Assembly (NCBI GenBank): GCA_963942565.1
Contig: OZ012695.1
Location: 12,775,348-12,839,347 of the forward strand
Reading direction: 5' to 3'
From: Maea johnstoni
Lineage: Eukaryota > Annelida > Polychaeta > Spionida > Magelonidae
Length of the DNA: 64,000 nt
Below the pieces are notes generated by a model, which was not told the DNA's origin, made no database searches, and worked only from the letters and a program-made list of their open reading frames with translations. Every line of letters begins with the position of its first letter. Positions within the stretch are counted from its first letter, which is position 1. Positions 25,399-38,800 of the stretch are shown here, piece after piece. The position numbers and the translations under genes are program-made.

Positions 25399-25399
25399 T

Positions 25400-26130
25400 T
25401 CATGATCACTATATAACAGGAACCTGTGATAAATAATTCTAGGCTAAAAAAAGTTCAAAAATCTGTACAGCAACTGAAACTGTATTGAGTTGAAAATCTA
25501 GTGGTCTGGGCACCCAGCTTCTAAATTCTTGTTAAATTAGAAGATTCTGAAATAGGTATTTGGGCTGGAACAACAAACCGTGTCAATCTCAAGTCAAGTG
25601 GAGTCGTCATAAATAAATAAGCAATTGTCTATGGCTGTAGTGCGTATCTAATTGAATTGGTTCCATACCATGTTTAGTCACAGAGTAATGGCTGGAAAAT
25701 TGACATGTAATTGAGGAATGTGATTGGAGAGCTATCGAGTACCACTAGTTTGTGACTCCGCATAACTTATCTGGAATGTTTATTACTGTTAAGTAAATGA
25801 AAGGCACAGCAAGAATGCTGCTTGGCCAAACATGTTTTCAATTTTTTTCAATCTAGTCCATAAAACTGATTTAACTTCAGGTTTCTGATTCTACCTAGAG
25901 AAATTTGTTAGCCTTTCAATTTTCTTGCCCATTTTTCGTGAGATGTTCACATTTTCCTCCGATGATGATTTCTTGTAGTCTTTTTCATCACTTCTAACTC
26001 TCTAGCCCGAATATGGTTAACGTGATTGTTGAAATTCCGAAATTCGATGCTAGGATATTTATTGGGGAACGCTATGAGTTTGTTGGGATTTTAATCTGTC
26101 AATTTCACCACCTAATATATTCAGACCATT
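25400..26130. other. no gene seen
   Basis: AT-rich spacer with no supported feature. Confidence 0.35.
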
Positions 26131-26134
26131 GTAG

Positions 26135-26375
26135 CGTGCAACATAACCACTTACCCCGTTGCAAGTTGCAAGTGAATTTGGCAAAAAATGGCAATCGGGC
26201 AAGCAGAACAAGACCCTTAAACTTGCCCCGCTCAGCAAGTAATGTTTTTGGCAGAGTCCTTGCAATGTAACTCACCTTTGTTTAAACAGAGTCGTGGGGC
26301 ATTTAGTGAAAGTGCCGTCGGGGCAAGTAAACTTTAGGGGCAGCTGGCCCGGCTTGGCAAGTAATGTTTGAGAAC
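26135..26375. repeat. possible decayed family D element
   Basis: Clusters of CTTGCCCCG / GGGGCAAGT / GGCAAGTAATGTTT words resemble the subterminal words of D1, but no CAGGGCTCGA ends are seen. Confidence 0.35.
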
Positions 26376-26379
26376 CTAT

Positions 26380-28437
26380 GTTGCAACCTGTATTGTTTCA
26401 ACTAGGGCATGGACACAGTCAGGTCATACACACATACACAGCATGCAGACAGGTGGAGGAGGTAGACCCCAGGCTGCTGTACATCCATACAGTCAGCTCT
26501 ATATGCAGATAGTGCAGCATCAAATGATATGTTTACAGATACTCTTCAATGCTAGTAAAATGACTGTATGCGTCATCTGTGAGGGGGGGGGGGGGATGGG
26601 AGAAATGTGTGCACGTCATCAGTACACACACACACAGCTGTGTAGAGGAGTGACTTATCGGTATACAGTACATACGGCTCACACACAATGACATGGCCGG
26701 TACGGGACCGCCACTGATTAAACCACCCTACATGATATACAGAATATGCAGAGCAATGTGGACCGAAAAGTAACAGAGTATAGATTTGTTCGGCACCATT
26801 CACGGCCACGGAGGAAAAATGAGGTTGGTAGTTTGTGGAGATGTACATGTATGGAGAGATTGAATGAGTTGAAGGCTGTGGATACCTGTCAATTGCATAT
26901 ACCACCCTGGCCTAGATTTTTTCACGCTTGATTATTGGATTTTTGCTGACTTCCGAGGCAGAGTGGATGACATTTAGAGATAGTGGAACTAGAATCACAT
27001 GAAGAGCAGGCATCAGAAGCCAATTGAAACTTCTTGAGTTGTAGGCTGGCAGCGCCCCTAACTTAGTTGTGAAAATTTTAGGGACCCTATGAAACCTTTC
27101 TGGCCCTGGGCATAATTGATATCTCATTTGTTATGCTACATTGATAGTACTGCACATTGTATACAGTAGGGATCAAATGTATCTCATACAGTACCCATAA
27201 TGCTCACAGGGCCCAAAATCAGCCAAACAAATTTTGTGAAATCTCCCAGGCAAAAGTCGAGTTAGGAATATATTTGAATACGAAATGTTGATCAGAACAG
27301 TTACCTATAACTCACATGTATAAATGTTGGAAAATTATTCACAGATTCTAAAGTTCTTTTAAAAAGTATCATATATCCAGATGACAAATATTTCAAGTAA
27401 AAGCTCTGAGCAGGAATCTAGGGTCACCAAATACTTATCCTGGGCAAATAGTAGTATTTTGTAGACCACACACTATCTTATGTTCAGGTCATGTTGAAGT
27501 GTGAGTCAATGTTTGATTAGAATTAGTTAGGGGGTCATGTTGAGGTACATTGAAGATGTTGTCAGTATCAATAACTCTGAGTTGAGGGCGAAGTTGTATA
27601 CAGGGATGGCAGAAGTTAGGTTATTTAAGGGTAGGATCTAGGTGTAAATTGTTTATGACACAGATATTCAGAATCATTCTTGCTGTAATGGGTTAACATC
27701 ATGGTGAATACCAGTAACCTCACAGATGTATACAACAGCCAAACTGTCTGGTTGATCGATTGAACCATGGAATTTTCTTAAATATTCTTTTGAAAACATG
27801 CATGTTTCAATTCACTGTAAATTCTAGACCATACAATTATAAGACATGAACTAAGCATGAACTGAACAGACTCTAAATTAAAAAATCCCTTCAACTCTGG
27901 TACAGCTCTTGATGTTTTTGATAGATTGAATCTCATAGGTAAAAAAGCTGAAACATTCTCTTGAATCCGTGAAAGCAACCTTGTCATGCATTTTTATGTA
28001 TATGAAAATATAGTATATAAGATATAAAAATATGAATATATATAAAAATTACTTTCAGAGGATTTAAGATACATGCATGCCTATAATCTGTGAACCAATT
28101 TTTAAAAGTCCTATCCCCAAAGAGCCACTTTTAATTCTATTAATAATGACTTGTTGTTTGCTATATATATATTGAGGGTTGGAATTTCTTATAGAATAAT
28201 TTAAAGAGCTCATCTCCTTAGAAACTGAGTTAATGTTGATTGAGTGCTTAGACCAGCTAACTTTCTCAGCATTTTGTCTCGGGTAGGTGAGAACTGCCAG
28301 TTAATGACTGCTCCCCTGTGCGTTCTCTCAGCGATTCATTAGCTGCCGTTCATGCCTGAATATTCCTGGCAGTCATTAGAACACACACTTGGTCTATCAA
28401 TCAAATACCTGCAATAACACTACTGATGACTTTATCT
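26380..28437. other. no gene seen; G14 run at 26582
   Basis: Several open frames of 60-110 codons cover 26368-26931 on both strands, but they lack domains and splice context. A poly-G run interrupts one at 26582-26595. Confidence 0.3.
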
Positions 28438-28807
28438 TTAACCCATTCACACCCAGAGTCTGTGCATGGTCTGACATGTACAGCAATATCTTGATAACAA
28501 TGAAATATTTTGAGAAATATCTAACTGAAAGTTGTAAAGAAATTATCCTATTGGATTTGATAATCCCTCTTCAAATATTTTACAAATATTTCTTTATTGT
28601 GAAAATTATGGCAAAGAAGGATGTAAAATCATAGTACTCTAAATGGCATTTAATTAGAGAGCTTATAAGTGCTCCCTAGACACCTGACACATGCATATAT
28701 TTCCTACACAAAGAATCTCCATGGGAATTTTTCATTTAGTTTTTCCTTACAAAGAAACTAGTTTACATTTTCATTGGATCATGTATCTGAGGTTCTGAAT
28801 GGGTTAA
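28438..28807. mobile_element. family C TTAA-MITE, copy C2 (long form)
   Basis: TTAACCCATTCACACCCAGA at the left and TTCTGAATGGGTTAA at the right, TTAA at both ends. The middle carries CTTCAAATATTTTAC. Confidence 0.6.
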
Positions 28808-29835
28808 ACCTTACTCCATTCTCGCTCAAGTGCTCTCCACTCCACAGAGTATGCACACTTCATTATGAGCTTTTGATGCAGGATAATAAACTGTAAATGT
28901 CTCAGCTATGCACACAGTGCATGGCTGATATGGAAACTAATTAGCAAATATCCTAATAAGGAAGTTTTTTTTCAGAAAAAAAATTAAAACAATGTTTCCT
29001 CTCAATAATGTATATCAGCAACTTTTGTTCAAATATATTTTTTTGAAATCTGCTTGGTTTTTTAAGTACATGCACCTTTATGGCAGACCAACTGGGGATC
29101 CTGGGAATGAAAGCGATCAAATAACTCTCTCGCAATAATGCATGGCACTCTGGCTATGGAGAGGTGTTGATGAGGCTAGGAGTGTGTTTGGATAGAGATG
29201 AGGATCAAGAGCAGTACTTAGCAGAAACAGCCTTTTATTGTACCCACTCCACACTAAACCCTCATCAAACACTTCATGTAGCTAGAGCTGATAGCGGAGA
29301 ACAGCTAGTCTCAGTGCTGTAACATACTAGAGGCTTACAGCTAATTCAAGCTAACAATGAGCGATAGTACAAGTTCAGGAGTATAGTCCATTCACTCTGC
29401 ACAAAAGATTGATAGACCCTACAGGTGTACATGTGACCTCTACATGTCCACTAGTAAAGTAGACAGATGGGTTTTGCCAGTAGACAAGTAGGTTTTCGGG
29501 GTCACAGAGTAGCGAGGCTCTCCAGGGGTATCATATCTCAAGAACCACAATCTCTACATCTTATTTTAGACTACTAGTGTCCCATATACCAATTGCCCCT
29601 TTAGCTCCCCGTATGTTCGACTTCACCACACTCAGAGACTGCTAACCACAAACTGACCCAGATTTCCAGAAGTGGACAGGTGGGTTTGGCCTGAACATCT
29701 ATAGAAATCAAACCTGATCTTACAGGCACACAGTTGAAACTTACAAACCCATTCGCTTTGCTCATTGTTAGCTTGAATTAGCTATAATAGCTTAGTTTCT
29801 ATTGCCTATATGACAAATGTAGGGATTTCATCAGG
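28808..29835. other. no gene seen
   Basis: Nothing supported. AGCTAATTCAAGCTAACAATGAGC (29339 on) has a near inverse at about 29758-29780 (GCTCATTGTTAGCTTGAATT), giving a 24-bp inverted repeat ~420 bp apart. Confidence 0.4.
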
Positions 29836-30141
29836 GTCTTAGCCAGGATTTAGAAACTGGGTGCCCAAAATTGGTAATTGTAAAATGTTTGGGCCTCCTA
29901 TTTTTCAAGAGAGAACACAATGTACTCAGATTACAACCATAAACCTGTGTTTACTTATTGAAAATAAGGCATAACATCCTTATTAGAATGCCATGAGAAA
30001 TATATTGAGGCGGGAAATTTCAATTAAACTTAAAATTGGCATTTTGAGAAATTTATACTCACAAAAAATGGGTGTCCTGAGGAGTGAATTTTGATGGTTT
30101 TTGGTGTCCAAATGACGCCCAGATATCCTGCTGGCTAAGAC
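29836..30141 (+). mobile_element. family B MITE, copy B3 (best copy)
   Basis: GTCTTAGCCAGGATTTAGAA at the left; CTGCTGGCTAAGAC at the right, i.e. inverted GTCTTAGCCAG ends around ~305 bp. Inner words CCCAAAATTGG, CACAATGTACTCAGATTAC and TGGGTGTCCTGAGGAG are shared with B4, B5 and B6. Confidence 0.75.
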
Positions 30142-30967
30142 TATGGATGTCATTGTTTCTAGGTTTGTTTTCTGCGATTGGATATATTGATAAGTTGTTT
30201 TCGATATCAATTATTCCAATACGATAAATTGATATATCCATTGAAACGCTGTCAATGCTATGAGGAAAAATCATGAAACAGATTTTTTTCACCATATCAT
30301 GAGGGTACTGTCTCACATTTTGCCTCCTATTGCAATGCAGTAAGATAAGTGGGGAATGGCAATGTAGAGAAATGATTTCTAGAAGTTTGAAATGATTTGT
30401 TAATTGACTCTGCCCAGTTCCCCTGGTAATTCTTGTGCAGATGTCGGGACGCTTTTGCAAATAACTTTGCTAATTGGACATGTTTGAAACATATATTTCA
30501 AGGAGAGTTGTTTGTGATCTTGCTATGAACATTCTTCATTTTATTTATTTATTTTCAAATTAATGCTTAAATTATTTGAGAGGAATCACTAAAAAAATAT
30601 GTTACGGGGTGCTATATACGGATAGAATGGGTTAAGAAATAATCTTGATTGGAACTAGATAGAAAAAGTGTCATCTGAACATGCAACGCTGCCAGTGGTG
30701 GGCATACAATATTGATACAAGATTTACGGACTGCTGGGTAGATGCCGGCTAGTTTCCGTGCTGGGCAGGCAGGTCGGGCTCGGGAGGAATTGAGGGGTGA
30801 GGTGGTCAGGGGGCTTGTAGCACAATTAGGGTTGCATGTGTGTCGAACATAGTCCTGATTTACCACTGCTAACTGGCTACACACCTTCAGAGAATTCATT
30901 AACAGATGGCAATGCACACTTTGTAAAACAGTGCTGTCCTACTTGCTATCTCACATACCCTTAACAG
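30142..30967. other. no gene seen; family C-like fragment inside
   Basis: AAATAACTTTGCTAATTGG ... TTTCAAGGAGAGTTG ... GAATGGGTTAA (about 30455-30634) is family C-like. The - strand frames here lack domains. Confidence 0.35.
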
Positions 30968-31189
30968 TTAACCCTTATGCTGGTGGTGGCTAATTTGGTC
31001 ATTACAAAATGATGCAAAAAACTTTTAAAACGACTGACACCCTTGTTCATGGGTAGGCAATCATCTGGGAGTACTCAGCGAGAATTATATCCAATGAATA
31101 CCACCATGGCAGGGTTTAGATGGTTTTCAAAAATGTTTGCATCCTTGTGTTTTGATGAGAAGTAGCCTGAGCATTGGATTAAGGGTTAA
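30968..31189 (-). mobile_element. family A MITE, copy A5
   Basis: TTAACCCTTATGCTGGTGGT to GCATTGGATTAAGGGTTAA, TTAA at both ends. Confidence 0.8.
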
Positions 31190-31598
31190 AGAATGCTTAA
31201 AGAATTTGTCAAGAAATTGTTCTCTGGATGTATGGTATTTTTAACTATAACTTTGAAATTGAGAATGATTTTATCATACTCCTGATTTACGAAACAACAC
31301 TGTCCAGTCTGCACACCACAACTTAAAGAGTTCATTTACACTTGGTTTTCCAGGAACTAACACAATTAATTACCAGAAAATCCATGCAGTTTTGGGCTGT
31401 TGCAGAAATATTCAAACAAAGCCAGAACAAACCCAAACAATCTATATAGCCATACTTGACAGAGCAATCTCTAGGATAAATTAGCAGGGTACCAGGAAAC
31501 CATTTTGCAAATCTACTGAATTTGCCATATGGGTACCGATTTATTTCTTTAGTGAAACTGTATTTTAGCAATCACTATATAGAAATTACCCGGATCAG

Positions 31599-32118
31599 GG
31601 GCTTAGTCAGGATTTAGAAACTGATTACCCGAGATTATGGAATGCGCTTCCACAACACCTGAAGGATTCTACATCGTGTCAGGCCTTCAAGAAGTGTCTC
31701 AAAACACACCTTTTCAGGCTCGCCCATTGAGGCGTTGTGGACTATTACTCAAACTATGACTGTGCAGCGCTTTTGAACATTTTATGAATGGAAAAGGCGC
31801 TATATAAATTCCAATTATTATTATTATTATTATTACCCAAAATTGGCAATTCCATCATTTCTGGGCATCCTAATTTTCAAGGGAAATCACACCTAGTATA
31901 TACTGAGATAACAACCATGAAGATGCGTTTCTCCAGTGGAATAAAGTATGTTGTCCATAAAAAATGTCATAGGAATTATATTGGTGTGAAAAAAGTTCAA
32001 ATATATTTTTGAAATTGACATATTAAGAAATTCCCTACAAAATATTATGGGTGTCCTTAAGATAGATTTTTGATGGTTTGGGTGTCCAAATGACACCCAG
32101 ACACCTTGCTGGTAAGAC
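31599..32118 (+). mobile_element. family B MITE, copy B4, split by a LINE tail
   Basis: GGCTTAGTCAGGATTTAGAA to CCTTGCTGGTAAGACT. The left 25 bp and the rest are separated by a LINE 3' end at 31631-31831, with a 7-bp duplicated ATTACCC at the junctions. Confidence 0.75.
31631..31831 (+). mobile_element. L2/CR1-like LINE 3' end, 5'-truncated
   Basis: The frame RLWNALPQHLKDSTSCQAFK...KTHLFRLAH ending at a stop at 31728-31730 is the typical C-terminus of CR1/L2-group reverse transcriptase proteins. Then follows a 3' UTR with AGCGCTTTTGAACATT and GGCGCTATATAAATT and an (ATT)n tail, as in L2-type elements. Flanked by ATTACCC on both sides (31624-31630, 31832-31838). A dead-on-arrival insertion of 201 bp. 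Confidence 0.85.
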
Positions 32119-32119
32119 T

Positions 32120-32594
32120 TAAAGCAGGATCCTTATAATGTACTTTTTGGTATGAGGTTGATTGTAATATAACTATCTAGTAATGTATGAAAAGAAATGT
32201 AAGTGTTTTTTTCCCCAAACATGTTGCTGTGTAATAATATATTAATACATTAATATAATAGTATCAATACTTTATTGAAGAATGGTATCCTTCACTTTTA
32301 GTTTGCTCACAAGACACGTACATGAACCTAAATCTATCTCAAAGATTTGTGTACTGATGCTGCCATCTAGAGGCACTACAAGAAACTGTATGTGTATGTG
32401 TTAATATTAAGAACGAGAACATATAAAGTTAACATATCACATTTTGGTAGCTGAAGATAAAGACCAACACTTGGGAAAGATACATTATGATTGAATTAAG
32501 TTAGTGTGAAGGGACTGTGTGGCTGTATTGTAGGAAGAGCATTTATGAGCTTATGATCAATCCTATAATGTTTATTTTATTCTGTGTTTTTCAG
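32120..32594. other. intron sequence upstream of the first whirlin exon seen
   Basis: No repeat or exon seen. It ends in TGTGTTTTTCAG, a good acceptor. Confidence 0.5.
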
Positions 32595-32804
32595 ATCATA
32601 AAGGCAGCGAGGAAGTTGGAGGTTGTGGTGCGTAATGTTGGCAAGGTGCCGGGCTCGTCGGCGGTGCACGCCACCTATAACTGGATCGACTCCCTCGGGC
32701 GGGCCGCCTCCCCGCCGCCCGAGGTGGATAAGACGCGGCGATACGACTCCAACGGCGAGAGGAAAAGTGGTCTTATGCTCCTCAAAGACAGCGATGAGAG
32801 AAAA
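32595..32804 (+). CDS. WHRN: whirlin exon: end of PDZ1 and PDZ1-PDZ2 linker
   Basis: 70 codons, phase 0 at both ends. IIKAARKLEVVVRNVGKVPG is the last helix and strand of PDZ1. YNWIDSLGRAASPPPE and GLMLLKDSDERK match the conserved whirlin linker (vertebrate Y-T-W-V-D-x-x-G-R-S-x-S-P-P). GC-rich compared with its surroundings. It opens inside PDZ1, so at least one exon must lie upstream. Confidence 0.92.
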
Positions 32805-35800
32805 GTAAGACATTTTGTAGACACTCAAGATCGCATGTTAACATGTTAAGGTTTTCGCCGGGATTTAGAAACTTGTTGCTAAAAATTGGCAATTATCAGA
32901 TTTTTTGGCTTCTCAAGAGAGACCACAACATACTCAGATTACAACCATAAACATGTATTTGCCTTAACCCTTCCAATGCTGAGACTACTTTTGCCCTAAG
33001 CACAAGGATGCAAAGATTTTGAAAAGCATCCAAACCCTTTCATGTTGGTATTCATTGGATAGCTCTCACTGAGTACTCTCAGTTGGGTACCCATTTGCCA
33101 GGGTTTCAATATTTTTTCAGATTTTTTGCATCATTTTGTGTTGGCCAAATTAGCCACCAGCAGCATAAAGGTCAAGATTGTCTGAGAACTTAGGGCATAA
33201 CCTATCAAATACAGTTATATGTTTGAAAAAGTAAAAAATCTTCCTGAGGAGTTGTTAAATTCAACAGGAACAGCAATTTCCATGCAAATGTTTTTCAAAT
33301 TATTTGTTTGTTAGTAACAGTCATTAGCCAGGTCTTCACTCTAGCGCTTAGCAATTGGTCTCGCTACATATCCATTCTTTTATTCATCTCAGCTGTAGCT
33401 ATATGATTATTTTTTTTCTCTGCTTGCAGGTGAACCTGGTGATAGGAGCGGGCGGCAGTCTGGGGCTGATGATCCGGGGAGGCAACGAGTTCGGTCTCGG
33501 AATCTACATAACGGGCGTCGACAAATACTCCGTGGCAGAGAATGCCGGAATAAAGGTAGGAAGTAAAATCTCAGAAACTGCCATGATTTTTTTCATCTAT
33601 TTAATAAATCATTATTGAAAAATACAGGTGGATAAAGGTATGACATTAAATCTCAGGCATTGCCCTGAATCTTTAATTTATATAATGATTAATTATTAAA
33701 AGATACAGGTGGATAAAGGTTTGAAATGAAATATCAGGCATTGCCCTGATTTTTTAATTCACATGATAATTGATTTTTGAAAAATTCAGGTGAATAAGGT
33801 ATGAAGTTATATATCAGAAACTGCCTTAACTTTGTTAAATTAATCATATCATGGGCATGGTGACATATCTCTGGTTAGATAATTTTATGTACTATTGAAA
33901 TACACTCAGGACTCAACGCTTACTCAAAATGATACTGGCCCTGTAGGACCAGTAACACCTAGCATCTACTGGTCCTGCAAAATGTTTACTGGCCCTACAT
34001 TTTTCTTTAACATAAGAAGAAAGAACATTGCATAAGATTCACCACAACACTTATCTTATAGTTTATAAATGTTATCTTCATTTATTTCAAAAACAATTGG
34101 GGACATTCTCAGGGGGAAACTTTTTAACAAGAATCTCTCCAAATGTTTACTGGCCCTGTAGGACCAGTTGAGGTCTTTTTTAATTGGCCCAAAGCTGTTT
34201 TGGGGAATTTTTTACTGGCCTGGGGCCATAGGTTCACCCTTAGCGTCGAGCCCTGACACTGATGGATGCCCACATGCAGTTGCTTTTTTAGCCATCAAAT
34301 AACGGATGAACAGTTTTGTGGAATGTAGTGGGGGGGGGGGGGGGGGGGGGGGGCGAGGGGGGTACCAGATTTTCTTTACATTCTGTTATTATGATAGTGA
34401 TGCCAGTAAGTGTCCTGAATTAAAATATTTACTATACAAATCAAAATTTTGGCTTTGTGTTTGTTACAGGTTGGGGGGGGGGGGGGGGGGGGGGGGGGCG
34501 AGGGGGGTACCAGATTTTCTTTACATTCTGTTATTATGATAGTGATGCCAGTAAGTGTCCTGAATTAAAATATTTACTATACAAATCAAAATTTTGGCTT
34601 TGTGTTTGTTACAGGTTGGTGACCAGGTGTTGGACGTGAACGGCGTGTCGTTCCTGGACATCAGCCACACGGAGGCCGTCAAGGTGCTCAAGTCCTCCAA
34701 GCACATGATGATGACCGTCAAGGACGTGGGGAAACTCCCGTACGCCAAGACCGTGGGCGACACCACGGAGTGGATCACCAACGGCCCCTCCATACAGCGG
34801 CCGCCTTCCAGAGGAACAATAGCCAGGTGGGGTTGTTACCATAAATTCTTAGAAATTTAGACCACCCTAGGAATTTGGGCCTCTATAATTATTTTGCAAA
34901 ATTATTTATGGTAAATCTGGGCAACTGCCTCGATCTATCGCCAGTTGCCATTTCACAGAATATGGATCTAGTTGTAAATATTGCTGATACAACATCAAGG
35001 TATTTTCAGAAAACATATGGACCACACTGAACCCATAAAAATCGTAATTATTTAAAAGTGTCCCAAATTACTGAGAAATTACAGTATATTATTATTATTA
35101 TTATTATTAATATAGTAGTTTCATTTCAATATAGATGATTAGGAAAACTTTCAGAAAATATTTGATGGAGCATAATGCTTATCTAAAGCAAACTAACACT
35201 GACAGCTCTTTCTTTATTTTGCCAAATGGTTTTAGGAATACATTTGGTTTAGTTCTGTTTCAAATTCCTACAAGTCCCGGGATATATGATAGTTAAGGGT
35301 AACTGTAGGCATGAATTAGTCCAACAATTTTTTTTCTCTGCAAATTTCCCCAAGAACAGGGACAGTTCTTCTATATTTGTACTTATATCTTCTATATTTC
35401 TTCTATATTTGTACTTATATCTTCTATATTTCTTCTATATTTGTACTTATATGCTGTTTGTTTGTCTGTTTTCAGTTTGTCCAATGGCTATGGATCCTTG
35501 AAGAAAGATGACAGCATTGAGAACAATGAAGTATGATATCATATTAACAGAGAATTGGATTTTTTGTATTCGAAAATGATCATTCACTTAAAATTAATCA
35601 CATTTTCTATATAGATCTAACAGCAGAATCAGTCAGTATTATTTGAAAACATCAGTTATACTTTGAAATAGCATATAGAGATTTTGTGATAATTATAATT
35701 ATTGGCTATGACATGCAACATTTTAGGATATTTGAATTATAACGATTACCTGAAAAATCCTAAAAACAAAAATGAAGATAGGGATCTGTAACCGATTGCA

Positions 35801-38800
35801 CAGTTTCTGATGCTGCCAAATTATCTTAAAATCAAAGTTTTAATGCCAGTCTTCATATACACTAAATTAATGCATTGAATGCGCATGTGTTCTGACTTGC
35901 ATAATTTTGCATGGAATTATTTTGATAATCAAGACATCTTTATGAATAATTCACCGAAAGTCGATCTTGTTAGGACAAAAAAATACTTCTTTAGATGTAT
36001 ATTTCAAATAAGTATTTTAAATAAAAAATAATGCTTCATGATGTTTGGAGATTCGAGACCATGTGTACCCTCCAGATGCAATAGAGTTGGTTTAGACCAA
36101 TATCTTTCTTTCTTTGTTAACTGAAAAACTAAAATTCAATACTGTAGAACACACAATGTTAGCGTCTGTTTATATACAGCATACATAGCGTGTGGTTCCA
36201 CTTCGCTATATATAAAAACGCTGTACTTTTATCTTACTGTACTGGTGCTGTCAGCGGCGGCTACCGTCGCTAATATAAAGATACGCTATGATGCATAAAT
36301 TCCCCAATTCGCTATATTTGGGACACGCATCATATATGTGTTCTACAGTATTTTGGTTTTACTTATTTTCTAGTAACTTAAAATCAATATTTTGATACAT
36401 GTCTGTACTCTTTTGGGAATATATTGCCATCACTTACTGTGTACAGCAATTTAATTTAGAGTGCTAAAAGTTTTGTTTGTACGTCTTTAAACTTGCTCAT
36501 CACTCATCACAGCAGGTCGTAGATACTAAGCAGGGTATTTATTTTGGCGCTATCATGGGGAGCACGAAAATAGTGAAAATGAAATGCTTGTAAAATATAC
36601 CAGCTACACAGTACTTGCTTTCTTATTTTCCAGCCCATATTTTCACGCGGGGCTGGTTCCCAGCTGATGTTGAGTTCGATGTCCAATACCCAGTGGAGTA
36701 TGATCCAGGAACAGGCCTTCAATCTTCTGAACGAGAACGAGCGCGGCACCATGAACTACTACCTGGCCGAGTACCACAAGGGACACGTCTCCATAGACGC
36801 ACTAGTGCTGGCACTATTTGAACTGCTCAACACCCATGCTAAGGTAGGTCAAAGTTCTGGTGTTGAGCATCTTAAAGTTATGTATTGTTTAGAGGAGGAA
36901 AGACCATGAATTACTACCTGGCCGAGTACCATAAGGGACATGTCTCCATAGACGCAATTAAGTGCTGGCACTACTGTAGAATGGCTAATTTTTCTGTGTG
37001 ACAATTTCCCTAATTTCTCATTTTTGGGTGTTTCCGTTTCTAATATTTCCAAAAAGAGGACATATGTTTTTTTCCGTTTTTCATTTTCCCGTTTTATGAA
37101 CTGCTCAACACCCACACTAAGGTAGGGTAATGTTCTGGATCAAGGGCCCGGTTGGTTGCGTTGAACATCTTAAAAAGAATCCTTATTGTTTTTTGTCAGG
37201 CCTGTTACATTTGATAATTCAGCAGTGTCATTAGTGGTCACCTGCATTCCCAAGGAAAGAGATTGAAGTACTAACATCACTGCAGGTCCCTAAGAAAGGC
37301 TAGAATTAGTTGGTATCTATTGACATACAGGGAAGTAGTGTGTTTGTCTTTCTTAGTCCATTGAAGAAAATAATATCTTACAAAACCCAGGACTCTGGAG
37401 TTAAACTGATTCTAACTTAGCAAAATGGGTGTAATTGAATATTATGCATAAATCCATCTTTGGCCTGATGATGATGCCTTGAAGTTAATGTCATTGTAAA
37501 GATAAATGCTCTTTTTATTTGCAGTTTTCGTTGTTATCAGAGATCCGCATTATGATTGGCCCGCGAGACCTGGACAGATTTGATAATCTGGTGCTGGAAC
37601 ATGAAGTGGAAGCCATGAAGGTTTGTACCAATGTAACCCAATCAGTTTTTTATAATTCTTATCAGAGAGAGACATATATGGAGACAAATATATTCTTCTT
37701 TAGAAATATTTCAGAGCCTAGGTACTGTATACATGTATGTTTAAATATCTTTACTAAAATTGGATATGTATATTTACATAACACTGTTTGGGTAAACACA
37801 ATTAAACAACAAGTTCTTAGTTCATGTAAGTATATAAACCATGTGGTAGCCTTTGGGGTAGTAACTCAAAACAGGCCTCGAGCAATTGAAAGTAAAATAA
37901 CTTACACCTTGAACTGATTTTAATGATGTGAACACTACACACTAAATCTTTGAAATAATTATGTGTTGTTTATCAAAATGTCAGATAGCCAAGCATTGCA
38001 GTTTTAGTTACAGTAATGATCTCTAAAGTAGCTCCATGTTGAATACTGAATAACAAGTCTCTATGATTATTGTTGTTGTTGTTGTTTTTCTAGGCTCGCC
38101 AGCCGGTCTTTATGTTTGGGGATCAGTTATCAGAGAACTCGTTTGAGAGCTATTCCAGTCACAGTCGCTACAGCAGCGAGTCTAATAAAGTAAGTCTATT
38201 TCAGTGCTGTGACAAGATTCAAAATACTGCATAACATGCATGCAAAGAATGCCTTGATAATGTCTTAGCATTCAAATTTATGCTTTACTGCATCATTTTA
38301 ATTGACAAATTTAGAAATTACAGACTAAAATATTTGGGTGGCCTGCAGGCAGGGTCTTAGGCAGGATTTCAAAGATTCCTGTCCAAAACAGCAATTTTCA
38401 AAATATCTGCCCATCCACTATAATCTACTTTAAATCCTCATACCAACTTTTGTGTCAAAAAAGCCAATTGACACTTCAGCCATGTCCTGAAAGATGATTT
38501 GTTAGGAAAATATTTTGTTGTTACCCCCAAAATGTCGAAATTGAAAATACTTAATAGAAATTTCTGCCTCTTCAAAAAGGAGGTTTTCAGGAAACTGCCT
38601 GTACAAAAGACAGGCAGGATGGTCCTGGCTTAGTCCCTGGATGTGTGGTTTACAGGATTTTAGATGTTCAAATGATGCCCAGACACTTTTGACTAAGACC
38701 TTGCCCGGATAAGCTATTCTGTTCTTGAGTTCATATGACAACCTCCAGTTTGATATTTGTGGTAGATAAACTTTTTTCCTGGTTGTATTTGTTCTACACA

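Noticed and set aside
26368-26931. Cluster of 60-110-codon frames on both strands
   Set aside because: They overlap on opposite strands, one crosses a poly-G run, and none shows a domain or splice context.
32577-32828. Frames antisense or shifted to the first whirlin exon
   Set aside because: Shadows of a GC-rich true exon; only the + frame joins in phase to the next exons.
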